The notes beneath the pieces were generated by a model. The model was not told the origin of the DNA and ran no database searches. It saw nothing but the letters and a program-made list of their open reading frames with translations. DNA of 19,976 nucleotides from the NCBI GenBank assembly GCA_009885515.1, contig VFKO01000149.1, positions 1-19,976 of the forward strand, read 5' to 3'. Position 1 is the first letter of the stretch. Each line of letters begins with the position of its first letter. A program made the position numbers and the translations under genes. Origin of the DNA: Rhodobiaceae bacterium. Its GTDB lineage: Bacteria; Pseudomonadota; Alphaproteobacteria; Micropepsales; Micropepsaceae. This document shows, piece by piece, positions 1-8,049 of the stretch.

Positions 1-192
1 AGCGACAATGTGCCGTTCTGGGCGTGGGCGCAGTTTACGGGACACCATCTCTTCGACACGGCGAACGATCCGGCCGAGAACGACAATCGCGCCGGCGGTG
101 CGGATGAGGGCCGGATGATCGAGCTTCTGCGCGGCGCACTGTCAGAGGTCGAGGCGCCGGCCGAGCAGTTTGTGCGGCTGGGGCTGGCCTAG
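1..192 (+). CDS. C-terminal fragment, probable sulfatase
   Basis: The frame is open from the first base of the window, so this is the 3' end of a longer gene whose start lies outside; only 63 codons are visible. The stretch HHLFDTANDPAENDN resembles the segment near the end of sulfatases (alkaline phosphatase superfamily) usually written as LYDLxxDPxExxN. It is followed by a helical tail ending in EAPAEQFVRLGLA, which is also typical of that family. No catalytic residues fall inside the window, so the assignment rests on this C-terminal signature alone. The TAG stop lies inside a CTAG tetramer that also holds the TAG stop of the convergent hydrolase gene, so the two genes overlap tail to tail by 4 bases with no space for a terminator. 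Confidence 0.6.
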   Translation, partial: SDNVPFWAWAQFTGHHLFDTANDPAENDNRAGGADEGRMIELLRGALSEVEAPAEQFVRLGLA

Positions 193-1523
193 ATTCCGAA
201 GCGCTCGACGATCCAGGGCACCACGACGTCCATCACCTTCTCGACGTCCGGCGCTTCGCGGGCGCCGAATTCGGGTTCGAAATAGTGGCTGGCGTTGGGA
301 AAATCGACGTAGGTTTTGTCTTTGGCGGCGATGGCGTTGAACATCGGGATGGCGTCAGTCTTGGGAAAAATTTCCTGATCCTTGCCGGCGTTGATGAAGA
401 GCGAGGGCTCGCTGATCTGCGGCAGGTCGTGGAGCTGGTTGGCGAGGCTGGAGATTCCCGACCAGGTCGAGAGCCATGCATGGGGCGTCGCGTAACGGCC
501 AAAACCGAAGAACTTCCAGTTCATCAGGTCAGGGCGCGGCGAGAAGATCGAGCCGTAATCGCGCGCAGAGGGATCGATGGTGTTATTGACGTAGTGGAGG
601 TTCGCCATCGTGCGATAGATCGTCATCACCGGCTCAAAAGCTTCGCGACGCAGGATGTCGCGCTGCTTGTCCGGGGACAGTTTGATAAAGCCCTGGTCGT
701 TGTGAAGCTGCTCGGCGCGCTCATTCTCGGCGATCATGGCGCGGGCGATGGCGTCGATACGCTTGATGCGATCAATCTGGGCGGCGCGGAAGCGCTTGAT
801 GAACGCGTCGTCGTACTGCGTCCATTTCGCATCGCTGCCATCAATTTTGCCGGGCGCCTTGAACCCATTGCGCTCATCATACATGTCAAGCGAAGGGTCG
901 GTGAGGTGGGGCTGGGTTTCATCGACTACGGCGGGGTCGATGATTTCGTTCATGATCATGCCCTCGCCCTTGTGGGTGGAGATATAGACCATGCCGTCGG
1001 CCGGGATCATCTCGGCCTCGTTCAGATGGGTGCGGCGGCCACCGGGCGTTTTGGCGATGCGCTCGCCCTTGGGCTTTTTGGCTTGCGCCTGATAAAAGCC
1101 GTTGAGCGCGCCACCACCAGAATTTCCAACGAGCACCACATTTTTGATCCCGCGCTTGTTTTTGAGAAACGACACGCAGGAGGCGACATCGAGAATGACT
1201 TCTTCGTGCGTCGTTGTGACGTCGTTGTTGGGATTGCGCGTGTTGGCGCCCATGCAAGCCACACCCGCTTCAACCAAACGCGGGATCACATAATGATGGG
1301 TGAAGTCGCCGCGTGGATGCATGACAACAATTGCGGTCTTTGGCTTCGGGTTCTTCTTCGACGTCCAGAGCAAGCCGCGATGCTCACGAAAATCTGGCGC
1401 CTTCAGGATCAGATTTTCAGCATCGAACGCGTCCGGCGGACGGCGCATGTTCATCGGCGCCCCGCCCCAGTAGGTTTTCGAGATCAGCTGCACGGTATTT
1501 GCCTCAGGAGGAAGTTGGTTCAA
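189..1523 (-). CDS. Large alpha/beta hydrolase (serine hydrolase)
   Basis: A 444-residue protein with the order of catalytic motifs expected of an alpha/beta hydrolase: a strand followed by MHPRGDF (about 69-74, oxyanion region), the nucleophile elbow GNSGGG with Ser135, a long insertion of about 200 residues probably forming a lid, the acid in NAGKDQEIF (Asp382) and the base in NASHYFEP (His413). No signal peptide or membrane segment is visible, so it is probably cytoplasmic. The substrate cannot be named. The start is uncertain: the longest frame begins with TTG at 1523 and has no good ribosome site. GTG at 1493 has a GAGG about 8 bases upstream. ATG at 1454 has a GC-rich leader. The gene is separated from the upstream GFA gene by a strong terminator, so it must have its own promoter between 1524 and 1671, where a TATAAA-like -10 (minus strand) is present but no convincing -35. 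Confidence 0.85.
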   Translation of the reverse strand: MNQLPPEANTVQLISKTYWGGAPMNMRRPPDAFDAENLILKAPDFREHRGLLWTSKKNPKPKTAIVVMHPRGDFTHHYVIPRLVEAGVACMGANTRNPNNDVTTTHEEVILDVASCVSFLKNKRGIKNVVLVGNSGGGALNGFYQAQAKKPKGERIAKTPGGRRTHLNEAEMIPADGMVYISTHKGEGMIMNEIIDPAVVDETQPHLTDPSLDMYDERNGFKAPGKIDGSDAKWTQYDDAFIKRFRAAQIDRIKRIDAIARAMIAENERAEQLHNDQGFIKLSPDKQRDILRREAFEPVMTIYRTMANLHYVNNTIDPSARDYGSIFSPRPDLMNWKFFGFGRYATPHAWLSTWSGISSLANQLHDLPQISEPSLFINAGKDQEIFPKTDAIPMFNAIAAKDKTYVDFPNASHYFEPEFGAREAPDVEKVMDVVVPWIVERFGI

Positions 1524-1671
1524 TATTTTTCAAGAAAGTTTTTGCCGTTAATCTCTCCTTTACCATCTTCTGTTTATATGCGGGTAACGAAGTTGATGAG
1601 GGAGGCGCACCGCCAGTTATTTGGTTCAAAGTCCGGCGTTTTACGGGCGCTTCCTTGGCAAGGATTTCACT

Positions 1672-1701
1672 TCAAAAGCCCGGCTTAAGCCGGGCTTTTG
1701 A
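1672..1701 (-). terminator. Perfect 30-base palindromic terminator
   Basis: A perfect inverted repeat whose arms meet at TTAA (1685-1688). Each arm carries the GC-rich core GCCCGGC with an A tract on its outer left side and a T tract on its outer right side, so it can act as an intrinsic terminator on both strands. It lies 19 bases past the stop of the GFA gene (1721) and upstream of the alpha/beta hydrolase gene, and so marks the end of the long minus-strand gene run beginning at 9173. Confidence 0.85.
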
Positions 1702-1720
1702 GTTTGGCTGAGGACGAAAT

Positions 1721-2152
1721 CTACTCCGGTAAAGTCTCGCCGGAACCTCCGAACTCCTTCGGCATTTTCGCGAATTTCGGCAAGCCGTCTTTCATCGAGA
1801 TCATTTTCTCGGAGTAGAAAATGTGCATCACGGGCTTGAACGGATACTCTGGAATGACGGCCGCCATCACATCGACCATGGCCATCCCCGGATGCTGGAC
1901 CGCAACATGACCACCGCAGGTTCGGCAAGACTGGCGATGACTGGCCTCGGTTTTCTTGTAGGTTTGGAGATTGTCTGCACCTTTGGTGAACCGGAAATTG
2001 TCTTTCGGCCACAGCGTTGCGGCATGGACAGGCGCGCCCAGCCAGCCCCGGCAATCGGTGCAATGGCAATAGCCCGAAAAGGCTGGCGTCCCACTGACTT
2101 CAAGCGCAACCGCGCCACAGAAACATTGCCCCTTAAAGGTTTTTTCTGGCAT
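1721..2152 (-). CDS. GFA-family zinc protein (CENP-V/GFA fold)
   Basis: A 143-residue protein with the full cysteine set of the GFA family (named after S-(hydroxymethyl)glutathione synthase): CFCG (Cys10, Cys12), CHCTDC (Cys29, Cys31, Cys34) and CRTCG (Cys76, Cys79), which together bind two zinc ions in family members. The family is broad and most members are not proven formaldehyde enzymes, so a role in glutathione-dependent formaldehyde handling is only one option. The frame is open further upstream to 2230, but the ATG at 2152 is preferred: it has an excellent Shine-Dalgarno sequence, and the extension would run into the end of the amidohydrolase gene. It starts 25 bases after that gene stops, so the two are very likely co-transcribed, and the run ends at the terminator at 1672-1701. 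Confidence 0.88.
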   Translation of the reverse strand: MPEKTFKGQCFCGAVALEVSGTPAFSGYCHCTDCRGWLGAPVHAATLWPKDNFRFTKGADNLQTYKKTEASHRQSCRTCGGHVAVQHPGMAMVDVMAAVIPEYPFKPVMHIFYSEKMISMKDGLPKFAKMPKEFGGSGETLPE

Positions 2153-2159
2153 TTGAACT

Positions 2160-2165
2160 CTCCTT
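2160..2165 (-). promoter_or_regulatory. Shine-Dalgarno site deciding the GFA start
   Basis: On the minus strand this reads AAGGAG, 7 bases before the ATG at 2152. It is one of the strongest ribosome sites in the window and argues for the short GFA protein rather than the longer open frame starting at 2230. Confidence 0.8.
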
Positions 2166-2177
2166 GGATGTGAACTT

Positions 2178-3368
2178 TCAGGTGGCTTTGGTGCTGGCCG
2201 AGCGGCGCAAATCTGGCGCCAGGCCCTCACCCATCAGGTCAACAAAATTATCGGCGTAGAAGCGTTGGATAGCGGGCGCCGGCAGTCCCGCGAGGCTCTC
2301 GTCGAAACGCTTGAGTGGATTGCGCCCACCTTCGACGTGGGGAAAGTCGGACGAGAAAAGACAAACGTCTTCGCCGGTGTTGGCAATGATCCAGCCCGCA
2401 TCTTCGTGCGGATAGGGCGTGACGCGCACTTGGCGCTTGACGAATTCGCTTGGTTTTATCGAGAGTTTTTTGAGGCGTTCTTCGCCCTTGTAGAAAGCGG
2501 CATAGCCGGAATCCATGTTGCGCATCCAGCCCGGCACCCACGAGGCGCCAAGTTCTATGGCGCCGATTTTAAGGCGCGGAAAACGGTCGAGCACGCCGTC
2601 GAAAATCATCGCGGCGAGCGACGTCATCACCGAGTGCGGGATCATCATGTAGCTGACGGATGTAAAATTTTCTTCGCCGCCGTGGAAGTCCTTCACCTTC
2701 GGCAGACCGTTGTTAAAATAATGCGGGTTCAGTTTTTCCTCGCCGCCGACATGGAACACCACCGGCAAACCGGCCTCCTGGGCCATCGCCCAAATGGGAT
2801 CGAATTCCATGTGGCTGGGCGAATGGCCGTTGGGACAGCGCGAAGGGATCAACAAGGCTTTGCAACCCAAGTCTATTGCCTCCTTGGCTGCTTGGCGTGC
2901 GCGGGCGAAATCGGTCAGCGGGACATAACCGGTTCCAAGAAAACGCCGGTCGACCGAGCAGAAAGCAACCATCATGCGATTGTGTGCTTGCGCCGTTGCG
3001 TAGGCAAGATCGAGGTCGCCACTATCGTCGAGAGAGAAATTGCCGAGGCACCAGGTGGTGAACACGAGTTGACTTGAGAAGCCGAGCAGGTCGAGAGCAC
3101 GCGGGCGATCCTCGCGCCGGAACGCACCCAGCGCTTCGTAGTTGCGGCGCAGAAGAATGTTTTCGGCGGCGCCCGTGCGAAAGTCCGCGTCGTTTTGTTT
3201 GGCGCGTGCGTCGCTTGTCCATTTGCCGTCGCGAGGCCAGGCTTTGAGTTTGGGCAGGTCGTCATAGCGGGAACGAAATCTTGGATCGATGAAGTCATCA
3301 AGGCAGTCGGCGAGTTCCATGAGATGGGAGTCGGCGTCGTGGATGATGCGGTCCTGAGTATAGGGCAT
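2178..3368 (-). CDS. Amidohydrolase-2 family metal-dependent hydrolase
   Basis: A 396-residue TIM-barrel protein of the amidohydrolase-2 (ACMSD-like) family. It opens with IIHDADSHLME, which supplies the first metal ligands (Asp13 and His15 are candidates). It then has FHVGGE (His206) and, near the C-terminus, SSDFPHVEG with the conserved Asp341 and His344. The family includes decarboxylases and C-C or C-N hydrolases acting on aromatic or cyclic acids; the exact reaction here is unknown. The ATG at 3368 is chosen because MPYTQDRIIHDADSH is the usual N-terminus in this group and GGAAG lies 7 bases upstream. An alternative ATG at 3395 adds nine residues. It lies 65 bases after the GH3 gene and 25 bases before the GFA gene, all on the same strand, which suggests one transcription unit. 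No signal peptide is visible. Confidence 0.88.
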   Translation of the reverse strand: MPYTQDRIIHDADSHLMELADCLDDFIDPRFRSRYDDLPKLKAWPRDGKWTSDARAKQNDADFRTGAAENILLRRNYEALGAFRREDRPRALDLLGFSSQLVFTTWCLGNFSLDDSGDLDLAYATAQAHNRMMVAFCSVDRRFLGTGYVPLTDFARARQAAKEAIDLGCKALLIPSRCPNGHSPSHMEFDPIWAMAQEAGLPVVFHVGGEEKLNPHYFNNGLPKVKDFHGGEENFTSVSYMMIPHSVMTSLAAMIFDGVLDRFPRLKIGAIELGASWVPGWMRNMDSGYAAFYKGEERLKKLSIKPSEFVKRQVRVTPYPHEDAGWIIANTGEDVCLFSSDFPHVEGGRNPLKRFDESLAGLPAPAIQRFYADNFVDLMGEGLAPDLRRSASTKAT

Positions 3369-3433
3369 GGGCACTTCCGCTTCTAGCTGGCACATGATTG
3401 CCTAAGCCCGCCGTTCGCGCAACCCACCCCGTG

Positions 3434-4951
3434 CTACTCCTTCGCGAATTGCTTCAGCGATGCAAACACCGCCTCGTCATTGATGATGCGCGGGACCTTG
3501 TTCTGACCACCCAGTCGGCCACGGGATTTCATCCAGGCAGCGAACGAGCCAGATGAAACAGCGCGAACCTCAGGTGCCTTCATACCAAAGCCATCTGCGC
3601 GATGAGCGCGATAGTCGTCGTTTCGGGCACAAAGGATTTCGTCTATCGCGCGGGCAAAGGCAGCAAGGCTTTCCGGCGAAGGGCTTTGCGCGAACTCCAC
3701 GATATAGAGATGCCCTCCCAGATCGCCCTGCCCTGCCGGGTATTTTGCGCCCATCGAGAAGTCGGTGACCTGAGCTCCGATGCCGGAGGCAGCGGCGGCT
3801 ACCGCATCCTCGATCTCTTCGCCGATCAAGTGCTCTCCGAAGGCGGACATCGAATAGGACGTACGGCCGGTGATGACGATGCGCGGCGGGTCACGGCTGA
3901 CGAACCTCACCGTATCCCCAATAATATAGGACCAACAACCCGCGCAGGTAGACAGCACGATGGCGTAGTTGACGCCGGGTTCAACCGTCTCCAGCCAGTG
4001 CCGCGTGGGATGAGCGCTTTCCAGTTCGTCAACCGGTACGAACTCGAAGAAAATGCCGTTGTCGACGAGCAAGCGCAGGCCGTGTTCATGGGTGTGGTCT
4101 TGCAATGCGATAAAGCCCTCTGAGGCCGGATAGACCTCACGCAGCTCAGCGCCGCCTACAAGGAATTCCTCGAAGCGGGCGCGATAGGGCTTGAAGTTGA
4201 CGCCGCCATGAATCAGCAACTCCAAATGCGGATAGACGTCGCGCGCGGTCAGGCGGCGCCCCGCATTTGAGCTGAGCCGATCGAAGAGGATCAGTAGCCA
4301 CGACGGCGTGCCGGTCAGAATGCGGATGTCTTCGCTGGGGCTGAGTTCGGCGACGCGTGCCAGCTTCTGTTCCCAGTCGCTGAGCAACGCGACCTCGAGC
4401 GGCGGGAACGTGAGAGCCCGCGCCCACCAGGGCATGCGCTTGACGGCGATGCCCGAGAGGTCACCCGACCAGATGCCGGGTGCTTCGGCCACCAGATCGG
4501 TGGATCCACCCAGCATGAAACTCTTGCCGCCGAATATTTTCGAGCGCAGGCGATGGGTGAGGTGATGCGTAAGAAGGTCGAGCCCCGCGCGAACATTTGC
4601 ACGGTTCATCGCGGCCGTCACCGGAATGTATTTCGAGGCACCGGCGGTCGTACCCGAAGTCACGGCGAAGTAGGGAACCACACCCGGCCACGTCAGATTG
4701 TCCAGGCGCGGGAAGGCCGTCTGCCAATATTCGCGCCAGAAGTCGTCATAGCGGCGCAGCGGTACGGTGTTTTGATAATCTGCGATTGATTTGATTTGCT
4801 GGAAGTGGTGATCGAGGCCGAAGCGGGTCGACGCCGCTTTGCCTAGAAGTTGATGGAAGACACGGATTTGCTGATCCGCATAGTCCCGCTTGGCCAGCGT
4901 GCGCCGCCGGTGGGCCGCGTAAACCCGCAGCGCTGGGGTGAAGTCCATCAT
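3434..4951 (-). CDS. GH3-family acyl-adenylating enzyme
   Basis: A 505-residue protein recognisable as a bacterial member of the GH3 family, best known from plant enzymes that adenylate auxin or jasmonate and join it to amino acids. Visible motifs are the phosphate-binding loop TSGTTAGASKYIP (98-110), the second ATP motif YPASEGF (274-280) in place of the usual Y-x-x-(S/T)-E, and IIGDTVRF (343-350) followed by ITGR. These support ATP-dependent activation of a carboxylic acid; the acid and the acceptor (amine or thiol) are not predictable. The start codon overlaps the stop of the penicillin-acylase gene as ATGA (4948-4951), and no strong ribosome site is present, so translation is probably coupled. 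A second in-frame ATG follows immediately. No signal peptide is seen, so the enzyme is cytoplasmic while its coupled partner is probably exported. Confidence 0.88.
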   Translation of the reverse strand: MMDFTPALRVYAAHRRRTLAKRDYADQQIRVFHQLLGKAASTRFGLDHHFQQIKSIADYQNTVPLRRYDDFWREYWQTAFPRLDNLTWPGVVPYFAVTSGTTAGASKYIPVTAAMNRANVRAGLDLLTHHLTHRLRSKIFGGKSFMLGGSTDLVAEAPGIWSGDLSGIAVKRMPWWARALTFPPLEVALLSDWEQKLARVAELSPSEDIRILTGTPSWLLILFDRLSSNAGRRLTARDVYPHLELLIHGGVNFKPYRARFEEFLVGGAELREVYPASEGFIALQDHTHEHGLRLLVDNGIFFEFVPVDELESAHPTRHWLETVEPGVNYAIVLSTCAGCWSYIIGDTVRFVSRDPPRIVITGRTSYSMSAFGEHLIGEEIEDAVAAAASGIGAQVTDFSMGAKYPAGQGDLGGHLYIVEFAQSPSPESLAAFARAIDEILCARNDDYRAHRADGFGMKAPEVRAVSSGSFAAWMKSRGRLGGQNKVPRIINDEAVFASLKQFAKE

Positions 4952-7236
4952 GAGGCTGGGCGGATAGACGCCTTCAGTTTTGTCTTGATAGGGAAAGTGG
5001 CGCGAACGGTCTCAATCCGCAAGGGGATCTTGAACGTCTTGCCATCCATGAAGGGCTGAAGCTGATCGCGGAAGTTCGCCGACTGGTACCAACCGTCATT
5101 GCCGCCCAGCAACACGAACCAGTTGGCGTCGGGATTGGACAGGTCGGAGACATGACGTGCCTGGGCGCCGTAGCGGGTCAGGTGCCGTTCGGCGGACATT
5201 GGGTGGTCGGTCTTCAAGACAGACTCAGCCGTCCCGGCAGCGGGCACATCGCCGAAATTGTAGCGTGAGCCAATGACCGGGATCGTGGCGAAATACCCCT
5301 GCACACCCATACGGTGCATGTCGCCCCAGGTGGGGTATGATGCAGCCGCAATTGCTCCAGCATCGAGACCCGCTGCAATCGCGACTGCAAACTTCGCTTC
5401 GTCGATTGTCGCTACGTCAGACGACAGGCGCGTGTAGGGACTGCCGGCGGCGTCGAGCGCATCGATCTCGATCTGGGTAAACGCCACGGGCAGAAAGGCC
5501 GAGATGGTGGCTTCAAACGCAACAGCGCCGGCGGACTCACGCCTATAACGCCCGTCCCACGCGTCGATCGCCTCCAGGGTTGCTTTCTGTTGTGGTTTTA
5601 GAGTCATCACAACGGCACGCTTGACGATGGCATCGCGCATCAGCAGCGCTGAAATGCTGATCGTATCCATTTGGATCTCTTTAATGTCGTCAGGCGTGAT
5701 TGTAGCCTTGGCCCCGAGTAATTTCTGCATGCGCAAGACGCGGTCATCGGCCGAGAACAGGTATCCGATCGGAACGTCGCTTGAGCCGCTGCGATTGTTG
5801 GCCGAGGCCAGGAACCCCGACGGCGGATTGTAGGCCATCGGCAGCTCACGCGAGGTGACAATGCGGTCCCAGGCGCTCGCTTTTTTCAGCGGCAGGACAA
5901 TGTCTGCCGGCAGGTCCTTGCCGCGCGCCGGCACATGGGTGGCCGTTACCTGTCCGATGTTGCCTTCGACATCGGCGTAAAGGAAATTCTGCGGCGCAAT
6001 CGAAAAGCCTTCGAGGCTCCGGCGGAAGTCCGCCCAGTTGCGCGCCTGGTTGACGCCCAGCATCGCCGAAAGTTCGTCGGTGGCATAGTGACCGATCCAC
6101 TTCAGCGCCAGCACTTCACCTTTTTTCACCGGCAGTGCCGTTGCGTCTGAAAGGATCGGGCCCACGGGTGTTTCGCGGATGGTAATCTCATCATCGAACC
6201 ACCAGCGCACGCGGACCGCTTCTGTGCGCGTGGTGATCTGGCTTGGGGGCAGCTTGCTGACATCGAACAGATCGCTGTTGGCCGAGCGCATGTTGGTGCC
6301 GCCCCAGGCAATCCATGGATTGCGCCCTACCGCCACGAACGGCACGCCTGGCACCATGAAGCCGACGGTGTTGTAGCTGGGACATTTGATACCGGCGAGC
6401 AGCCAAGCATTCGGCAAGTTGACGCCAAGATGGGGGTCATTGGCAAGGAGTGCTGACCCCGTCCCTGTTTTCGATTTTCCTACGGCCATCGAGTTCGAAC
6501 CGGTCCGGCTGAGTGAGGACAGAAGGTTAGAGAGTCCCACGGCCGCCGACTTGTTGCTGCCTGTAATGCTTGGTGCAGAAGACGTACCTTCGTCCAGAAC
6601 CTTGGCCCAAATCTGTGGCCAATCCTCGCGATTGCGGAGAGGCATCAGGCGAAGCCATGCCAACCAACTCACATCGACGGACGCGAGGCGCCCGATGGTC
6701 AGTACTTCCTCGGGGCGCCATGGTTCAACGTCAAATCCCAGAAGGGTGAATTCGTGGGGAAGCTCCTTCACATTCTGCTGATAGGTGTTCACGCCAGCAA
6801 CGAAGGCGTCGAGCCATGCCCGCCGGTTAGGCGCCATGCGTGCATACACGTTCTTGGAGGTTTTACCGAAATTGAGAATGCGCAGTGCCTGCTCGATTTC
6901 GGCGACCTGCGGGATCGGGCCCGCCATTTCTTGCAGACGTGCCTGACTGATGCGGCGGAGCATTTCCATCTGGCCGAGGCGCAGATGAGCATGAGCCAGC
7001 CCAAGCGCAAATGCTGCATCATGATCGGTTTTGGCCTCGATGAAGGGGACACCTTGCTCGTTCCAATGAATGGTCACGGGCTGGTCAAGAGGCAAATCGA
7101 TGTCGAGCGGCATCATGGCAAGGCGCTGCTCAAGGGTTGCCGGTTCTGGAAGGCTTGCGACGACGGCGCAACTGGACGATGTCAATGCCGCTAAGCCAAT
7201 GACCGCGATGCGGTTCCACGCCAGTACAAGTTGCAT
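4948..7236 (-). CDS. Penicillin acylase family Ntn hydrolase, lipoprotein-like
   Basis: A 762-residue precursor of the penicillin amidase (peptidase S45) family. The N-terminus is a signal sequence with Cys23 in ALTSSSC, a possible though imperfect lipobox, so the enzyme is probably periplasmic or membrane-anchored. The alpha-chain part carries VPFIEAKTDHDAAFALG, and the chain junction is TGSNSMAVG, where Ser247 is the expected nucleophile exposed by self-cleavage, followed by LLANDPHL. The later LASANNRSG supplies the conserved Asn. Family members cleave amide bonds of beta-lactams, acyl-homoserine lactones or other N-acyl compounds; the substrate is not readable here. The ATG at 7236 has AGGA about 8 bases upstream. 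The gene lies 75 bases after the histidine phosphatase gene, and its TGA overlaps the GH3 start. Length is normal for the family and no frame break is seen. Confidence 0.92.
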   Translation of the reverse strand: MQLVLAWNRIAVIGLAALTSSSCAVVASLPEPATLEQRLAMMPLDIDLPLDQPVTIHWNEQGVPFIEAKTDHDAAFALGLAHAHLRLGQMEMLRRISQARLQEMAGPIPQVAEIEQALRILNFGKTSKNVYARMAPNRRAWLDAFVAGVNTYQQNVKELPHEFTLLGFDVEPWRPEEVLTIGRLASVDVSWLAWLRLMPLRNREDWPQIWAKVLDEGTSSAPSITGSNKSAAVGLSNLLSSLSRTGSNSMAVGKSKTGTGSALLANDPHLGVNLPNAWLLAGIKCPSYNTVGFMVPGVPFVAVGRNPWIAWGGTNMRSANSDLFDVSKLPPSQITTRTEAVRVRWWFDDEITIRETPVGPILSDATALPVKKGEVLALKWIGHYATDELSAMLGVNQARNWADFRRSLEGFSIAPQNFLYADVEGNIGQVTATHVPARGKDLPADIVLPLKKASAWDRIVTSRELPMAYNPPSGFLASANNRSGSSDVPIGYLFSADDRVLRMQKLLGAKATITPDDIKEIQMDTISISALLMRDAIVKRAVVMTLKPQQKATLEAIDAWDGRYRRESAGAVAFEATISAFLPVAFTQIEIDALDAAGSPYTRLSSDVATIDEAKFAVAIAAGLDAGAIAAASYPTWGDMHRMGVQGYFATIPVIGSRYNFGDVPAAGTAESVLKTDHPMSAERHLTRYGAQARHVSDLSNPDANWFVLLGGNDGWYQSANFRDQLQPFMDGKTFKIPLRIETVRATFPIKTKLKASIRPAS

Positions 7237-7311
7237 TTTACATTCCTGTCTCGAGATGGTGCGGCGCTAAGAGTGAAATTGAAGGTAGTACGTTATCTGC
7301 CACGGAATGGA

Positions 7312-8049
7312 TCACCCTCTCGCGAAGATCGTTTCGATCGCTGTCAGGTTCATGCCGTGCTTGACGTAATTGTAAGGTGTCAGGTTTACGACCTTGATGA
7401 TCCGGCGGGCGATTTCGGTGCCAACTGTGCCGTCTTCGCGCGGGACCATGTCGAAGTCGAGCAAATTGATGCAGGCCAGATCCTGCTCAAACGACTGAAC
7501 CGCTTTTAGGCCGTTTCCCGTCATCCAGCTCAGGAGCAGCCGATTGGTGCCTTCGTGCGCCACGACCAGCGCGGTGTGCCAGCCAGGCTCGGCGAGCAAC
7601 CGTTCAAGCGACGCAGCGGCACGCGCCTGAACTTCAGCGAAGACGTCGCCGCCCATCATGCGCGCACCGGGTTCTCCGGCCTGATCGAATTCGAATGTCA
7701 TACGTGCGGCAAGTTCTTCGCGGCTTTTGGCACGCGCGAGTCCTCCTCCACCCTTGATCTCGACAAGTCCTGCGTCGGTGCCAAGCGTCAAGTGTGCTGC
7801 ATCGCCGTTATTTGCCAGTACGATCTCGGCTGTCTGTCTGGTGCGTGGCAGCCCCGATGACAACGCGCGATCAAAGCGGACATGTGCGAGCGCTCCGCCG
7901 CTGGCCTTAGCCTGTTCGCGTCCAAGCAGCGTCAACGGCACAAGATCGGTGTGCCCGGTTTCGCGGACTTCGCGCGCAAAATAGTCAACGTGACCGTGAC
8001 GCATCAAATAGATGCGGCGACGGCCAGTGGTTCCAGGAAGAGCTGTCAT
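7312..8049 (-). CDS. Histidine phosphatase superfamily protein
   Basis: A 245-residue protein with the phosphoglycerate-mutase-like signature LMRHGH (Arg17, His18, Gly19), the supporting SSGLPRTRQTA (phosphate-binding arginines near 69-71) and the second catalytic His in VVAHEGTNR (His165). It probably removes a phosphoryl group from a small molecule, and no signal peptide is seen. The open frame extends to 8319, but the added 90 residues are low-complexity shadow of the upstream racemase gene. The ATG at 8049 shares one base with the TAA of that gene (TAATG), a classic arrangement for coupled translation, and the site lacks a clear Shine-Dalgarno. What a phosphatase does in an acyl-CoA and amide gene cluster is not evident. 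Removing a phosphorylated intermediate, or the CoA 3'-phosphate, is only speculation. Confidence 0.88.
   Translation of the reverse strand: MTALPGTTGRRRIYLMRHGHVDYFAREVRETGHTDLVPLTLLGREQAKASGGALAHVRFDRALSSGLPRTRQTAEIVLANNGDAAHLTLGTDAGLVEIKGGGGLARAKSREELAARMTFEFDQAGEPGARMMGGDVFAEVQARAAASLERLLAEPGWHTALVVAHEGTNRLLLSWMTGNGLKAVQSFEQDLACINLLDFDMVPREDGTVGTEIARRIIKVVNLTPYNYVKHGMNLTAIETIFARG

Noticed and set aside
285..1688. A 467-codon plus-strand open frame opposite the alpha/beta hydrolase gene.
   Set aside because: It is the mirror of a gene with clear catalytic motifs. Its translation has no recognisable domain, and such long antisense frames are expected in GC-rich DNA.
2265..3077. A 270-codon plus-strand frame opposite the amidohydrolase gene.
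   Set aside because: It is a shadow of a confidently identified gene and shows no domain or ribosome site.
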